Source: Bacillus sp. ZZV12-4809
GTDB lineage: Bacteria; Bacillota; Bacilli; Bacillales; Cytobacillaceae
NCBI RefSeq assembly: GCF_009849585.1
Contig: NZ_VCRN01000010.1
Coordinates: forward strand, 62,001-126,000
Length of the DNA stretch: 64,000 bases
Direction: 5' to 3'
In this document: in pieces, positions 44,662 through 52,814 of the stretch
Numbering within the stretch: the first letter of the stretch is position 1
Layout of the letters: each line of letters begins with the position of its first letter
The notes under the pieces: generated by a model
What the model saw: only the letters and a program-made list of their open reading frames with translations
Told to the model about the DNA's origin: nothing
Database searches by the model: none
Translations under genes and position numbers: made by a program

Positions 44662-46327
44662 TCAGTTCACCTTCCTTCAGATCCTCCGCGAATTGGATCA
44701 TGCTCGTCAAGTTTTCCATTTTGATTCTCATTTCACCTTCTGAAGCTGATCTTCCAAATATATCAACAAGGTGATCATCGATACTGCCAAATTCAAGCTT
44801 GGTTAAAATATCGTCCAAATCACCGATAACTTTTTCGAAAAGATGTATTTTCTCATACAAAAGCTTCATAATATGTTCTTCGACTGTTTCTTTCGTGGCC
44901 AAATTATAAATCATAACATCCTTTTCCTGGCCGAGACGATGGATTCGCCCAATCCTTTGTTCGAGCCGCATGGGATTCCAAGGGAGATCAAAATTAATGA
45001 TATGATTACAGAATTGCAGATTTATTCCTTCTCCTCCTGCTTCTGTTGCAATCAGTACTTGAGCATTATTTTGGAAAAGCTCTCTCATCCAGTCCTTTTT
45101 GCCTCTTTTAAATCCCCCTCTGAAGGGAACTGATGTAATCCCATATTGCTTTAAAAACCACTGAAGGTACATCTGCGTTGCCCTGTATTCAGTAAAGATT
45201 ATGACCTTGTCATTTATTTTCTGTATTAATTCCAGAGCTTTTTGCGCTTTGGAATTTTGCTGGACAGCTTCAACCTTTTTGATAAGGTATTGAATTTGCT
45301 TCTGAAAAGCTATTGAAGGATGCTCCTGTCTTTTTATCATATTTTGAAGTGTAAAATAGACAGCTTCTCTGCTTGAGCACGCCTCTCTTTGCAGAGTCAT
45401 TACCGAAAATTGGCTGGAACTGACCCAATCTTCTTCACCCCGGAGCTCTGTTACAGCTTTATAAAGTTCACGCTCAGCCTGCGAAAATTCAATCGGTATG
45501 GTTTCCACATGTCTCTTGGTCCATTCGATCCCGGTATCCGCCCTGCGGTTGCGGATCATAACTTTGTTCACGAGCTCCTTTAGATGTGCATCATCGTTCA
45601 AAGAACGGGAGTCCTTTTTATAGTTCTCATAAAAAGCTGATTCGTTGCCCAGATGCCCGGGTTTGAGCAGGGACACAAGATTGAAGATCTCACTGATTCT
45701 ATTCTGAATGGGTGTTGCTGTTAATAGCAGGCAGAACTTCTTTTTAAGGTTTTGTACAAATTCATAGTTTTTTGTTTTATTATTTTTTAGCTTGTGAGCT
45801 TCATCTATAATAATCAGGTCATAATCAAGGCTGTAGATAATATCACGATGGGGATTGCGCTTGGCTGTATCGATAGATGATACAACTACATCACATTGTT
45901 CCCATACATAGCTTTTCCGCTGCGCCACAGCCGGTATGAAAAATTTGCTGTTCAGCTCCATAGCCCATTGTGAAACGAGGGAAGCTGGAACGAGTATAAG
46001 GACTTTTTTTACAAGTCCTCTAATCATATATTCCTTTAATATCAAACCAGCTTCAATGGTTTTGCCAAGACCGACTTCGTCAGCCAGAATAGCTTTTCCG
46101 TTCATGTTCTCGACTACCTGCTTGGCCACTTCCAGCTGATGTGGAAGCGGAGTAAGGTTCGGCAGATGCTTCGGAGCCTGCAGGCCTTCAAAATCAGGAA
46201 TAGTTGTATGGTTCTCAACCTCAACAGCCAGTTTATATAGCTCCCAATTTCCCCATGGGCCGTCATCGTCAATTCTTTTTAAGAATTCATCCTGCCAGGC
46301 AGAATCAAAGCCAATTTGCACTGTCAT
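44639..46327 (-). CDS. yqhH: SNF2-family DEAD/H helicase YqhH
   Basis: 562-residue SWI2/SNF2 ATPase close to B. subtilis YqhH in length. Walker A ADEVGLGKTIEA, DEAH box IIIDEAHKLKN, motif III LLTATPIQN, and C-terminal motifs ATEAGGEGINLQFCNHIINFDLPWNP and QRIGRIHRLGQ. Resembles RapA/HepA translocases but has no extra domains. ATG behind AAAAGGAGC. Role unknown, probably remodelling of DNA or polymerase complexes. Confidence 0.93.
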   Translation of the reverse strand: MTVQIGFDSAWQDEFLKRIDDDGPWGNWELYKLAVEVENHTTIPDFEGLQAPKHLPNLTPLPHQLEVAKQVVENMNGKAILADEVGLGKTIEAGLILKEYMIRGLVKKVLILVPASLVSQWAMELNSKFFIPAVAQRKSYVWEQCDVVVSSIDTAKRNPHRDIIYSLDYDLIIIDEAHKLKNNKTKNYEFVQNLKKKFCLLLTATPIQNRISEIFNLVSLLKPGHLGNESAFYENYKKDSRSLNDDAHLKELVNKVMIRNRRADTGIEWTKRHVETIPIEFSQAERELYKAVTELRGEEDWVSSSQFSVMTLQREACSSREAVYFTLQNMIKRQEHPSIAFQKQIQYLIKKVEAVQQNSKAQKALELIQKINDKVIIFTEYRATQMYLQWFLKQYGITSVPFRGGFKRGKKDWMRELFQNNAQVLIATEAGGEGINLQFCNHIINFDLPWNPMRLEQRIGRIHRLGQEKDVMIYNLATKETVEEHIMKLLYEKIHLFEKVIGDLDDILTKLEFGSIDDHLVDIFGRSASEGEMRIKMENLTSMIQFAEDLKEGELNAATGNS

Positions 46328-46514
46328 AAAAACAGCTCCTTTTATCTATATAAAGATATTGCCCAAACCCTGTTTAGGTGGTACGATGTTAGTAGCTTTG
46401 AAAGTTTTGAAAGTTTACAAATTACATTTAGTTAACCGAAGTAAATGAAGCTTTATTTTTTCTGTTTGGTATAAGTATGACCATCTTGGAAAATTTTATA
46501 AATGCGAATGACAA

Positions 46515-46712
46515 CAAGGGGAGAGACTACGTTTGTAGCGCCGAAGGAGCAAGCAAAATTTGTGAATCTCTCAGGCAAAAGAACTCTTGTTTGACGCAGC
46601 TCTGGAGAGTGCTTTTAAATAAGCCACCCAAGGGGAAAGCCGATTTCGGTAAACTTTCAGGTGCAAGGACAGAGATCTTCTCATATTTGAGGGGATACTC
46701 TGTCCTTTTTTA
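46515..46712 (+). promoter_or_regulatory. Tandem glycine riboswitch with expression-platform terminator
   Basis: Aptamer I spans about 46515-46590 (GGGGAGAGACT ... GCGCCGAAGGAGCAAGC ... AATCTCTCAGGCAAAAGA) and aptamer II about 46597-46668 (CTCTGGAGAGTGC ... CACCCAAGGGGAAAGCC ... CTTTCAGGTGCAAGGACAGA), both with the conserved glycine-binding cores. A terminator follows: stem AAGGACAGAG (46665-46674)/CTCTGTCCTT (46698-46707) and T6. As in B. subtilis gcvT, glycine binding should favour antitermination and switch on the cleavage genes. Confidence 0.95.
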
Positions 46713-46754
46713 TGTTCCTAAAACAAATTAAACAGATTTAAGGGGGACGAGTAA

Positions 46755-47858
46755 ATGTCACAGTTAAAACGCACGCCTTTATTCGAGGTGTACAAAGATT
46801 ACGGAGCTAAGACCATCGACTTCGGCGGCTGGGACCTTCCTGTTCAATTTTCAAGCATTAAAGAAGAACATGAAGCAGTCCGCACAAAAGCCGGCCTTTT
46901 TGATGTATCCCATATGGGAGAAATCGAAGTGAAGGGGACGGACAGTCTTAAATACCTTCAAAAAATGATGACAAACGATATTTCCAAATTAAAGAACTCA
47001 GGTGCTCAATATACAGCCATGTGTTATGAAAATGGCGGAACTGTTGATGATTTACTTGTCTATAAAATAGAGGAAGACTACTATTTGCTAGTTGTTAATG
47101 CTTCCAACATTGAAAAAGATTTTAACTGGCTTCAGGACCATGCTGAAGGAAATGTGGAATTAAAGAACCTTTCAGAAGATATGGCCCAGCTGGCAATTCA
47201 GGGGCCGCTTGCCGAAAAAGTGCTCCAAAAGCTTACTGGTACAAATCTGGCGGATATCGGATTCTTTAAATTCCAGCAGGATGTTGATTTGAATGGCAAG
47301 AAAGCGCTTGTCTCCAGAACGGGTTATACAGGAGAAGACGGATTTGAAGTTTACTGTGATTCCAAGGATGCAGCGGCATTATGGAATGAAATCCTTGAAG
47401 CGGGCAAAGAAGAAGGCGTTCTCCCATGCGGACTTGGTGCAAGAGATACGCTTCGCTTTGAAGCCAACCTGGCACTATATGGCCAGGAGCTCTCTCCTGA
47501 TATCACACCGCTTGAGGCAGGAATCGGCTTTGCTGTAAAAGTTAATAAAGAAGCTGAATTTATCGGCAAAGAAGTCCTTAAGAATCAAAAGGAAAATGGG
47601 ATTCCGCGCAAGCTGGCCGGAATTGAAATGATTGACCGCGGTATTCCGCGCCATGGATATCCTGTATATAAAGGGGAAGAACTGATCGGAGAGGTGACAA
47701 CAGGCACACAATCTCCGACGTTAAAAAAGAATATTGGCCTTGTTCTTATCAAGAAAGAGCATGCGGAGCTCGGAACTGAATTGGAAGTGGAAATCCGCGG
47801 CAAAAGATTGAAGGCTAAGGTTGCAGCAACACCTTTTTACAAAAGAGAAAAGAACTAA
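46755..47858 (+). CDS. gcvT: Glycine cleavage system T protein (aminomethyltransferase)
   Basis: 367 residues. Transfers the methylene group from aminomethyl-lipoyl GcvH to tetrahydrofolate and releases ammonia. Motifs [22 protein letters not shown], the folate site [20 protein letters not shown], and [21 protein letters not shown] behind AAGGGGGACG. First gene of gcvT-gcvPA-gcvPB, under the glycine riboswitch. Confidence 0.96.
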   Translation: MSQLKRTPLFEVYKDYGAKTIDFGGWDLPVQFSSIKEEHEAVRTKAGLFDVSHMGEIEVKGTDSLKYLQKMMTNDISKLKNSGAQYTAMCYENGGTVDDLLVYKIEEDYYLLVVNASNIEKDFNWLQDHAEGNVELKNLSEDMAQLAIQGPLAEKVLQKLTGTNLADIGFFKFQQDVDLNGKKALVSRTGYTGEDGFEVYCDSKDAAALWNEILEAGKEEGVLPCGLGARDTLRFEANLALYGQELSPDITPLEAGIGFAVKVNKEAEFIGKEVLKNQKENGIPRKLAGIEMIDRGIPRHGYPVYKGEELIGEVTTGTQSPTLKKNIGLVLIKKEHAELGTELEVEIRGKRLKAKVAATPFYKREKN

Positions 47859-47874
47859 CCGGGGGGAGAAAATA

Positions 47875-49221
47875 ATGAAACATCGCTATTTACCGATGAC
47901 AGAGTCTGACCAGAAAGCCATGCTAGAAAAAATCGGCGTCAGTTCTGTAGAAGAATTATTCAGTGATATTCCCGAGAGTGTAAGGTTCAAGGGCGAATAT
48001 AATATCAAGCCGGCGAAATCAGAGACAGCCTTAATGAAAGAGCTTACGAAAATGGCTCAGAAAAATGCTGATCTCCGCACAAATACATCTTTCCTTGGCG
48101 CAGGTGTTTATGATCACTACATGCCGGTCATTGTGGATCATGTATTATCCCGTTCAGAGTTTTATACTGCCTATACTCCTTACCAGCCGGAAATTTCCCA
48201 GGGAGAGCTGCAGGCAATTTTCGAATTCCAGACTATGATTTGTGAATTAACAGGAATGGATGTTGCCAACTCATCCATGTATGATGGCGGGACGGCTCTT
48301 GCTGAAGCAGCAATGCTTAGCGCAGGAAGCACACGCCGTAAGAAAATCTTAATCTCAAGTGCAGTTCACCCCGAATCAAAGGAAGTAGTAAAGACATATG
48401 CAAAGGGGCAGTATATTGAAGTTATTGAGGTCCCTCATAAAGAAGGCATCACTGACCTTGAAGCCTTAAATGAAATGATTGGCGATGATATCGCAGCTGT
48501 GATTGTACAGTATCCTAACTTTTTTGGAAGAGTCGAGCCTTTAAAAGAACTCGAGGAAATTATCCACGCCCATAAATCCATGTTTGTAGTCTCAAGTAAC
48601 CCGCTTGCTCTTGGCGCACTTACTCCTCCAGGAAAGTTTGGAGCAGACATTGTAGCAGGAGATGCACAGGTTTTCGGTATTCCGACTGCTTTTGGAGGCC
48701 CTCATTGCGGATATTTTGCCGTAACCTCCAAGCTGATGAGAAAAGTGCCGGGCCGTCTTGTCGGACAAACGGTAGACGATCAGGGACGCCGTGGTTTTGT
48801 GCTTACCCTTCAGGCGCGTGAACAGCATATACGCCGTGATAAGGCAACGTCCAACATCTGTTCCAATCAGGCTCTTAATGCACTGGCGGCATCTGTAGCA
48901 ATGACTGCTCTCGGCAAGAAGGGTGTAAAGGAAATGGCTTCTGCCAATATGCAAAAAGCCCATTATGCAAAACAGCAATTTAAGTCCAGCGGTTTTGAAG
49001 TTCCATTTGAAGGTCCTTCGTTTAATGAATTTGTTATCAAGCTGAATAAGCCTGTTAAAGAAGTTAATCAGAAGCTCCTTGAAAAGGGCATTATTGGCGG
49101 CTACGATTTGGGCCGAGATTATGCTGGCCTGAAAAATCATATGCTTGTTGCTGTAACAGAATTGAGAACGAAGGAAGAAATTGATGCATTCGTTAAAGAA
49201 ATGGGGGATTACCATGCATAA
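47875..49221 (+). CDS. gcvPA: Glycine dehydrogenase (decarboxylating) subunit 1
   Basis: 448-residue N-terminal half of the two-subunit P protein. Motifs [41 protein letters not shown]. It has the PLP-fold but the lysine is in the partner subunit. ATG 47875 behind GGGGGGAG; the upstream extension lies inside gcvT. Overlaps gcvPB by 8 bp. Confidence 0.95.
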   Translation: MKHRYLPMTESDQKAMLEKIGVSSVEELFSDIPESVRFKGEYNIKPAKSETALMKELTKMAQKNADLRTNTSFLGAGVYDHYMPVIVDHVLSRSEFYTAYTPYQPEISQGELQAIFEFQTMICELTGMDVANSSMYDGGTALAEAAMLSAGSTRRKKILISSAVHPESKEVVKTYAKGQYIEVIEVPHKEGITDLEALNEMIGDDIAAVIVQYPNFFGRVEPLKELEEIIHAHKSMFVVSSNPLALGALTPPGKFGADIVAGDAQVFGIPTAFGGPHCGYFAVTSKLMRKVPGRLVGQTVDDQGRRGFVLTLQAREQHIRRDKATSNICSNQALNALAASVAMTALGKKGVKEMASANMQKAHYAKQQFKSSGFEVPFEGPSFNEFVIKLNKPVKEVNQKLLEKGIIGGYDLGRDYAGLKNHMLVAVTELRTKEEIDAFVKEMGDYHA

Positions 49222-50674
49222 GGAAGATCAGCCACTCATCTTTGAACTAAGCACAGAAGGCAGAATCGGCTACAGCCTGCCTGAAATGGATATTCCGGAA
49301 GCTGACTTGAGCGAACTTCTTCCAGAAGGCTACCTGAGAGAAGAAGAGCCAGAGCTGCCGGAAGTGTCTGAACTGGATATCATGCGCCATTATACTGCAC
49401 TCTCCAATCGAAATCATGGGGTTGATTCAGGATTTTACCCACTTGGATCCTGTACAATGAAATATAATCCTAAAATCAATGAAAATGTAGCTCGCTACAA
49501 TGGTTTTGCACACTTGCATCCTCTGCAGGATGAAAGCTCTGTTCAAGGTGCACTGGAATTAATGTATGATCTTCAGGAGCATCTCATTGAAATTACAGGA
49601 ATGGATGAAGTTACACTTCAGCCTGCTGCAGGTGCGCATGGAGAATGGACTGGATTAATGATGATCCGTGCTTACCATGAAGCGAATGGTGATACCAAAC
49701 GCACAAAAGTTGTCGTTCCTGATTCTGCTCACGGAACAAACCCAGCATCTGCAACAGTCGCAGGTTTTGAAACTATAACGGTTAAATCCAATGAAAATGG
49801 GCTTGTGGATTTAGAGGACTTAAGAAGAGTAGTTGGCGAGGATACTGCTGCCCTTATGCTGACTAACCCTAATACTTTAGGTTTGTTCGAAGAAAACATT
49901 CTTGAAATGGCTGAGATTGTTCACAGTGCTGGCGGTAAGCTTTACTATGATGGAGCTAACTTGAATGCTGTACTTTCAAAAGCACGCCCAGGAGACATGG
50001 GATTTGATGTTGTTCACCTTAATCTTCATAAAACATTTACAGGACCGCATGGAGGCGGCGGACCGGGATCTGGTCCTGTCGGCGTAAAAGCGGATCTGAT
50101 TCCATTCCTTCCGAAACCTGTTTTGGTTAAGAATGGTGACCAATATGAGTTTGATTATGACCGTCCGCAATCAATCGGCCGCGTAAAGCCGTATTACGGA
50201 AACTTTGGCATCAATGTCCGGGCTTATACTTATATACGCACTATGGGGCCGGATGGGCTAAAAGCTGTAACGGAATATGCCGTATTAAACGCAAATTATA
50301 TGATGAGAAGGCTGGAGCCGTTCTTTGACCTGCCATTTGACAGACATTGTAAGCATGAATTCGTTTTAAGCGGAAAGCGCCAGAAGAAGCTTGGCGTGCG
50401 CACATTGGATATAGCCAAGAGGCTCCTGGACTTTGGCTACCATCCTCCAACCATCTACTTCCCGCTTAATGTGGAGGAGTGTATTATGATTGAGCCGACA
50501 GAGACAGAGTCTAAAGAGACGCTGGATGCTTTCGTCGATGCCATGATCCAAATTGCTAAAGAAGCTGAGGAAAACCCTGAGATTGTTCAGGAAGCACCTC
50601 ATACAACAGTTATTGGCCGTCTGGATGAAACAATGGCTGCAAGAAAGCCGGTTCTTCGCTATCAAAAAGTATAA
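49214..50674 (+). CDS. gcvPB: Glycine dehydrogenase (decarboxylating) subunit 2
   Basis: 486-residue catalytic half of the P protein. PLP lysine is in [20 protein letters not shown]; also [15 protein letters not shown]. Decarboxylates glycine and loads the aminomethyl group on lipoyl-GcvH. ATG 49214 overlaps gcvPA with the GGGGGAT site inside it. No gcvH is in the window, as in B. subtilis. Confidence 0.96.
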   Translation: MHKEDQPLIFELSTEGRIGYSLPEMDIPEADLSELLPEGYLREEEPELPEVSELDIMRHYTALSNRNHGVDSGFYPLGSCTMKYNPKINENVARYNGFAHLHPLQDESSVQGALELMYDLQEHLIEITGMDEVTLQPAAGAHGEWTGLMMIRAYHEANGDTKRTKVVVPDSAHGTNPASATVAGFETITVKSNENGLVDLEDLRRVVGEDTAALMLTNPNTLGLFEENILEMAEIVHSAGGKLYYDGANLNAVLSKARPGDMGFDVVHLNLHKTFTGPHGGGGPGSGPVGVKADLIPFLPKPVLVKNGDQYEFDYDRPQSIGRVKPYYGNFGINVRAYTYIRTMGPDGLKAVTEYAVLNANYMMRRLEPFFDLPFDRHCKHEFVLSGKRQKKLGVRTLDIAKRLLDFGYHPPTIYFPLNVEECIMIEPTETESKETLDAFVDAMIQIAKEAEENPEIVQEAPHTTVIGRLDETMAARKPVLRYQKV

Positions 50675-50678
50675 TGTC

Positions 50679-50711
50679 AAAAAAGAGTGTCCTAAACGGG
50701 CACTCTTTTTT
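50679..50711 (+). terminator. Terminator of the gcv operon
   Basis: Stem AAAAAAGAGTGTCC/GGGCACTCTTTTTT with a 5-base loop. Confidence 0.9.
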
Positions 50712-50862
50712 GATGCCTATAATGGATTGTTGCCGGATGTAAGAGAATAGAGATATTCTGGTATAAAATCCGAGGGAAACAGCCAAAAAAATGAAAAGCG
50801 GGCTGGAAATGGGGATATGGCAGTGGTTAAGAAGAGTTTGAAGATGGGACAGTTCAAAACAA

Positions 50863-50893
50863 AATAGGCCCCGTTAAACTAACGGGGCCTTTT
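50863..50893. terminator. Terminator at the 3' end of yqhL
   Basis: Perfect 9-bp GC-rich stem GGCCCCGTT/AACGGGGCC; on the minus strand it is followed by TATTTTGTTTT and on the plus strand by TTTTC. The 150 bp between it and the gcv terminator hold nothing recognised. Confidence 0.8.
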
Positions 50894-50906
50894 CAAGCTA
50901 ATGCTA

Positions 50907-51290
50907 TTATTTTTTCACTTTCACTTTTCCGGACCATTTTTTAAATCCGCCCTGCAGGTGTGAAAGGTCTTTGTAGCCTTTACGGTGCAAAAACTGGGCA
51001 GCTCTCGCGCTTCTCATGCCGCTCTGGCAATATAAGTATACTGGCTTGTCCGGACGCAGTTCTTTCATGCGCATTTTCATTTGTGAAAGCGGTATATTGC
51101 GGGCACCTAAAATATGGCCGTTTTCAAATTCATTTGGTTCGCGAACGTCGATTAATTGGGCTTTTCTATAGCCTTCTCTAAACTGGTCTTCAGTAAGTGT
51201 TTTAACAATGCGGCGCTGATAAAACCAAGTTATGACAGAATAGGTAATGATTGCACCCAAAATGATTAGAATGAAATAAAGTGTTTCCAA
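50907..51290 (-). CDS. yqhL: Membrane-anchored rhodanese-like protein YqhL
   Basis: 127 residues: one N-terminal membrane helix (LYFILIILGAIITYSVITWFY), then a rhodanese domain with LIDVREPNEFENGHILGARNIP and active-site loop CQSGMRSARAA (Cys near 96). Could carry out sulfur transfer at the membrane; substrate unknown. Same place as B. subtilis YqhL. ATG on the minus strand behind GAAAGGAG. Confidence 0.92.
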   Translation of the reverse strand: METLYFILIILGAIITYSVITWFYQRRIVKTLTEDQFREGYRKAQLIDVREPNEFENGHILGARNIPLSQMKMRMKELRPDKPVYLYCQSGMRSARAAQFLHRKGYKDLSHLQGGFKKWSGKVKVKK

Positions 51291-51472
51291 TATGTCTTTC
51301 TCCTTTCACACATAGGTAAGCCAACTAATATTATATAAGTCTTTCCTAATGGGAGTAAAGGAAATCTGGTAAATTTGTTTTGGAAATTCAACATGCTTTT
51401 AATTTCACATCAATTTTGGTAGACTAATAACCGCAAATGACTAGTTAAAGAATCTGAAAACGAGGGTTATAT

Positions 51473-52309
51473 ATGACTAAAGAAGTTTGGCGATTTATTG
51501 ATTCTAAAGAGGGGTCACCCTCCTTTAATATGGCTTTGGATGAAGCTTTGCTTGACTGGAACAGTGAAGGAAAGATGCCTCCGGTAATCCGGTTTTATGG
51601 CTGGAACCCCGCAACTCTTTCGATTGGATACTTCCAAAAGGCTGAAAAGGAAATAGATATGGAAGCAGTGAAGCAGCATGGTTTGGGTTTTGTCCGCAGA
51701 CCAACAGGCGGAAGAGGGGTGCTTCACGAACATGAACTCACCTACAGCGTGATCGTTCCTGAAAACCACCCGGAAATGCCCACTACAGTAACGGAAGCGT
51801 ACAGAGTCATTTCTGAAGGAATTCTAAAAGGTTTTCACGCACTTGGTATGGAGGCGTATTTTGCTGTGCCAAAGACTGCTGAAGAAAGGGACTCTCTGAA
51901 AAATCCAAGATCGGCTGTTTGTTTTGATGCCCCAAGCTGGTATGAACTTGTAGTTGAAGGCCGTAAAGTAGCAGGGAGTGCACAGACAAGACAAAAAGGT
52001 GTCATCCTTCAGCATGGCTCTATATTACTTGATTTGGATGAAGACAAGCTCTTTAGCTTGTTCAAATATCCTAATGACCGGGTAAAAGAGAGAATGCAAA
52101 AGGCTTTTAAAAATAAAGCTGTGGCCATAAATGAGCTGACAACAGAAAATATTACTCTTGAGCAGGCCAAGGCAGCTTTCAAGAAGGGGTTTGAGGAAGG
52201 CCTGAACATTGTGCTGGAACCTTACGAGCTTTCAGATGATGAGATGGCATATGTACAAAAAATCGCAAAAGAACGATATGAAAGCGATGAATGGAACTAT
52301 AAGAGATAA
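51473..52309 (+). CDS. lipM: Octanoyltransferase LipM
   Basis: 278-residue biotin/lipoate-ligase fold enzyme. Motifs [43 protein letters not shown], and the Cys in [13 protein letters not shown] that acts as the acyl-thioester nucleophile; [14 protein letters not shown] follows. LipM moves octanoyl from ACP to GcvH, the first step of lipoate assembly in Bacillus. It lies 800 bp from the gcv operon, which needs lipoylated GcvH. ATG behind GAGGGTT. Confidence 0.94.
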   Translation: MTKEVWRFIDSKEGSPSFNMALDEALLDWNSEGKMPPVIRFYGWNPATLSIGYFQKAEKEIDMEAVKQHGLGFVRRPTGGRGVLHEHELTYSVIVPENHPEMPTTVTEAYRVISEGILKGFHALGMEAYFAVPKTAEERDSLKNPRSAVCFDAPSWYELVVEGRKVAGSAQTRQKGVILQHGSILLDLDEDKLFSLFKYPNDRVKERMQKAFKNKAVAINELTTENITLEQAKAAFKKGFEEGLNIVLEPYELSDDEMAYVQKIAKERYESDEWNYKR

Positions 52310-52340
52310 AAGCGGCTAAGTCGCTTTTTCTCTTTTTTTA
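52308..52340 (+). terminator. Weak terminator-like hairpin after lipM
   Basis: AAAGCG-GCTAAG-TCGCTTTTT with more T residues afterwards, at the lipM stop. Confidence 0.5.
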
Positions 52341-52344
52341 AGGA

Positions 52345-52502
52345 TGTTTTCGCAAGTTTGCTGCCATTTGTTTTATTTTTACTGAGTTGATTGGAGCGGG
52401 AAGGTGCAAGATCCTCGAAACTGCACGTGCATTTTCTTCGTGCGGTGTGTACTCAAGGAAACTTATTCGGAGTCCTGCGGGAGCAGGGTATCCGGGTGCA
52501 AG
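52345..52502. repeat. Dispersed repeat, copy C (right end missing)
   Basis: TGTTTTCGCAAGTTTGCTGCC and CTGAGTTGATTGGAGCG match the left part of copy D; the core GCATTTTCTTCGTGCGGTGTG and TCCTGCGGGAGCAGGG follow. The closing arm CGCTGCAATCAAC is not found, so the copy is truncated, probably before 52510. Rest of the 505-bp lipM-nrdJ gap is the nrdJ control region. Confidence 0.7.
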
Positions 52503-52658
52503 ATTAATGAATATTTTTCCAAATAATGAACAAAAAAAGTGCAAGCTTCAAAATGTGTTAAAATTTATCGTTAATTGTCGAAAATCGGTCATTAACTCTG
52601 TTTTTCTTCAAATTTTAGTATTTTTTAAGTTTGACAAAACGATAATTTGCTGAACTCA

Positions 52659-52707
52659 ACACAACATGTAGTGTTGTCGAAAATATTAATAACACTATAT
52701 ATTGATT
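52659..52707 (+). promoter_or_regulatory. Paired NrdR boxes upstream of nrdJ
   Basis: ACACAACATGTAGTGT (52659-52674) and ACACTATATATTGATT (52692-52707) resemble the 16-bp NrdR palindrome (ACAC..TAT.TA.TGT type). Their starts are 33 bp apart, near three helical turns, as usual for NrdR tandem sites. A possible promoter, TTGTCG (52674-52679)/TATATT (52698-52703) with an 18-bp spacer, lies between and over box 2, so binding would repress. Confidence 0.6.
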
Positions 52708-52740
52708 TTATGGTTTAAGATGTGGTAACTTTAGGGTACT

Positions 52741-52775
52741 ATTTTGACAGATAGATTTACTCTATCTGTCAAAAT
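52741..52775 (+). other. Perfect 15-bp inverted repeat in the nrdJ leader
   Basis: ATTTTGACAGATAGA, loop TTTAC, TCTATCTGTCAAAAT. No T-run follows, so it is not a simple terminator. It lies downstream of the putative promoter and about 40 bp before the start codon, so it would be a stable 5'-UTR hairpin or an operator. Confidence 0.75.
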
Positions 52776-52814
52776 GTACTTCCATATTTGATTTAGAAAG
52801 AAGGAGTTGTAACA

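Noticed and set aside
46477..46731. 84-codon plus-strand ORF before gcvT
   Set aside because: It runs through both aptamers and the terminator of the glycine riboswitch, which fully explain the conservation.
52338..52653. ORFs of 68 and 88 codons on opposite strands after lipM
   Set aside because: Both are translations of repeat copy C and the AT-rich nrdJ leader.
52741..52775. Terminator call for the perfect nrdJ-leader hairpin
   Set aside because: It is not followed by a T-run (GTACTTCC follows) and lies just before a gene on the same strand.
52503..52814. Cobalamin riboswitch before nrdJ
   Set aside because: No B12-box or the expected multi-stem architecture was found; the region is explained by NrdR boxes and the simple hairpin.
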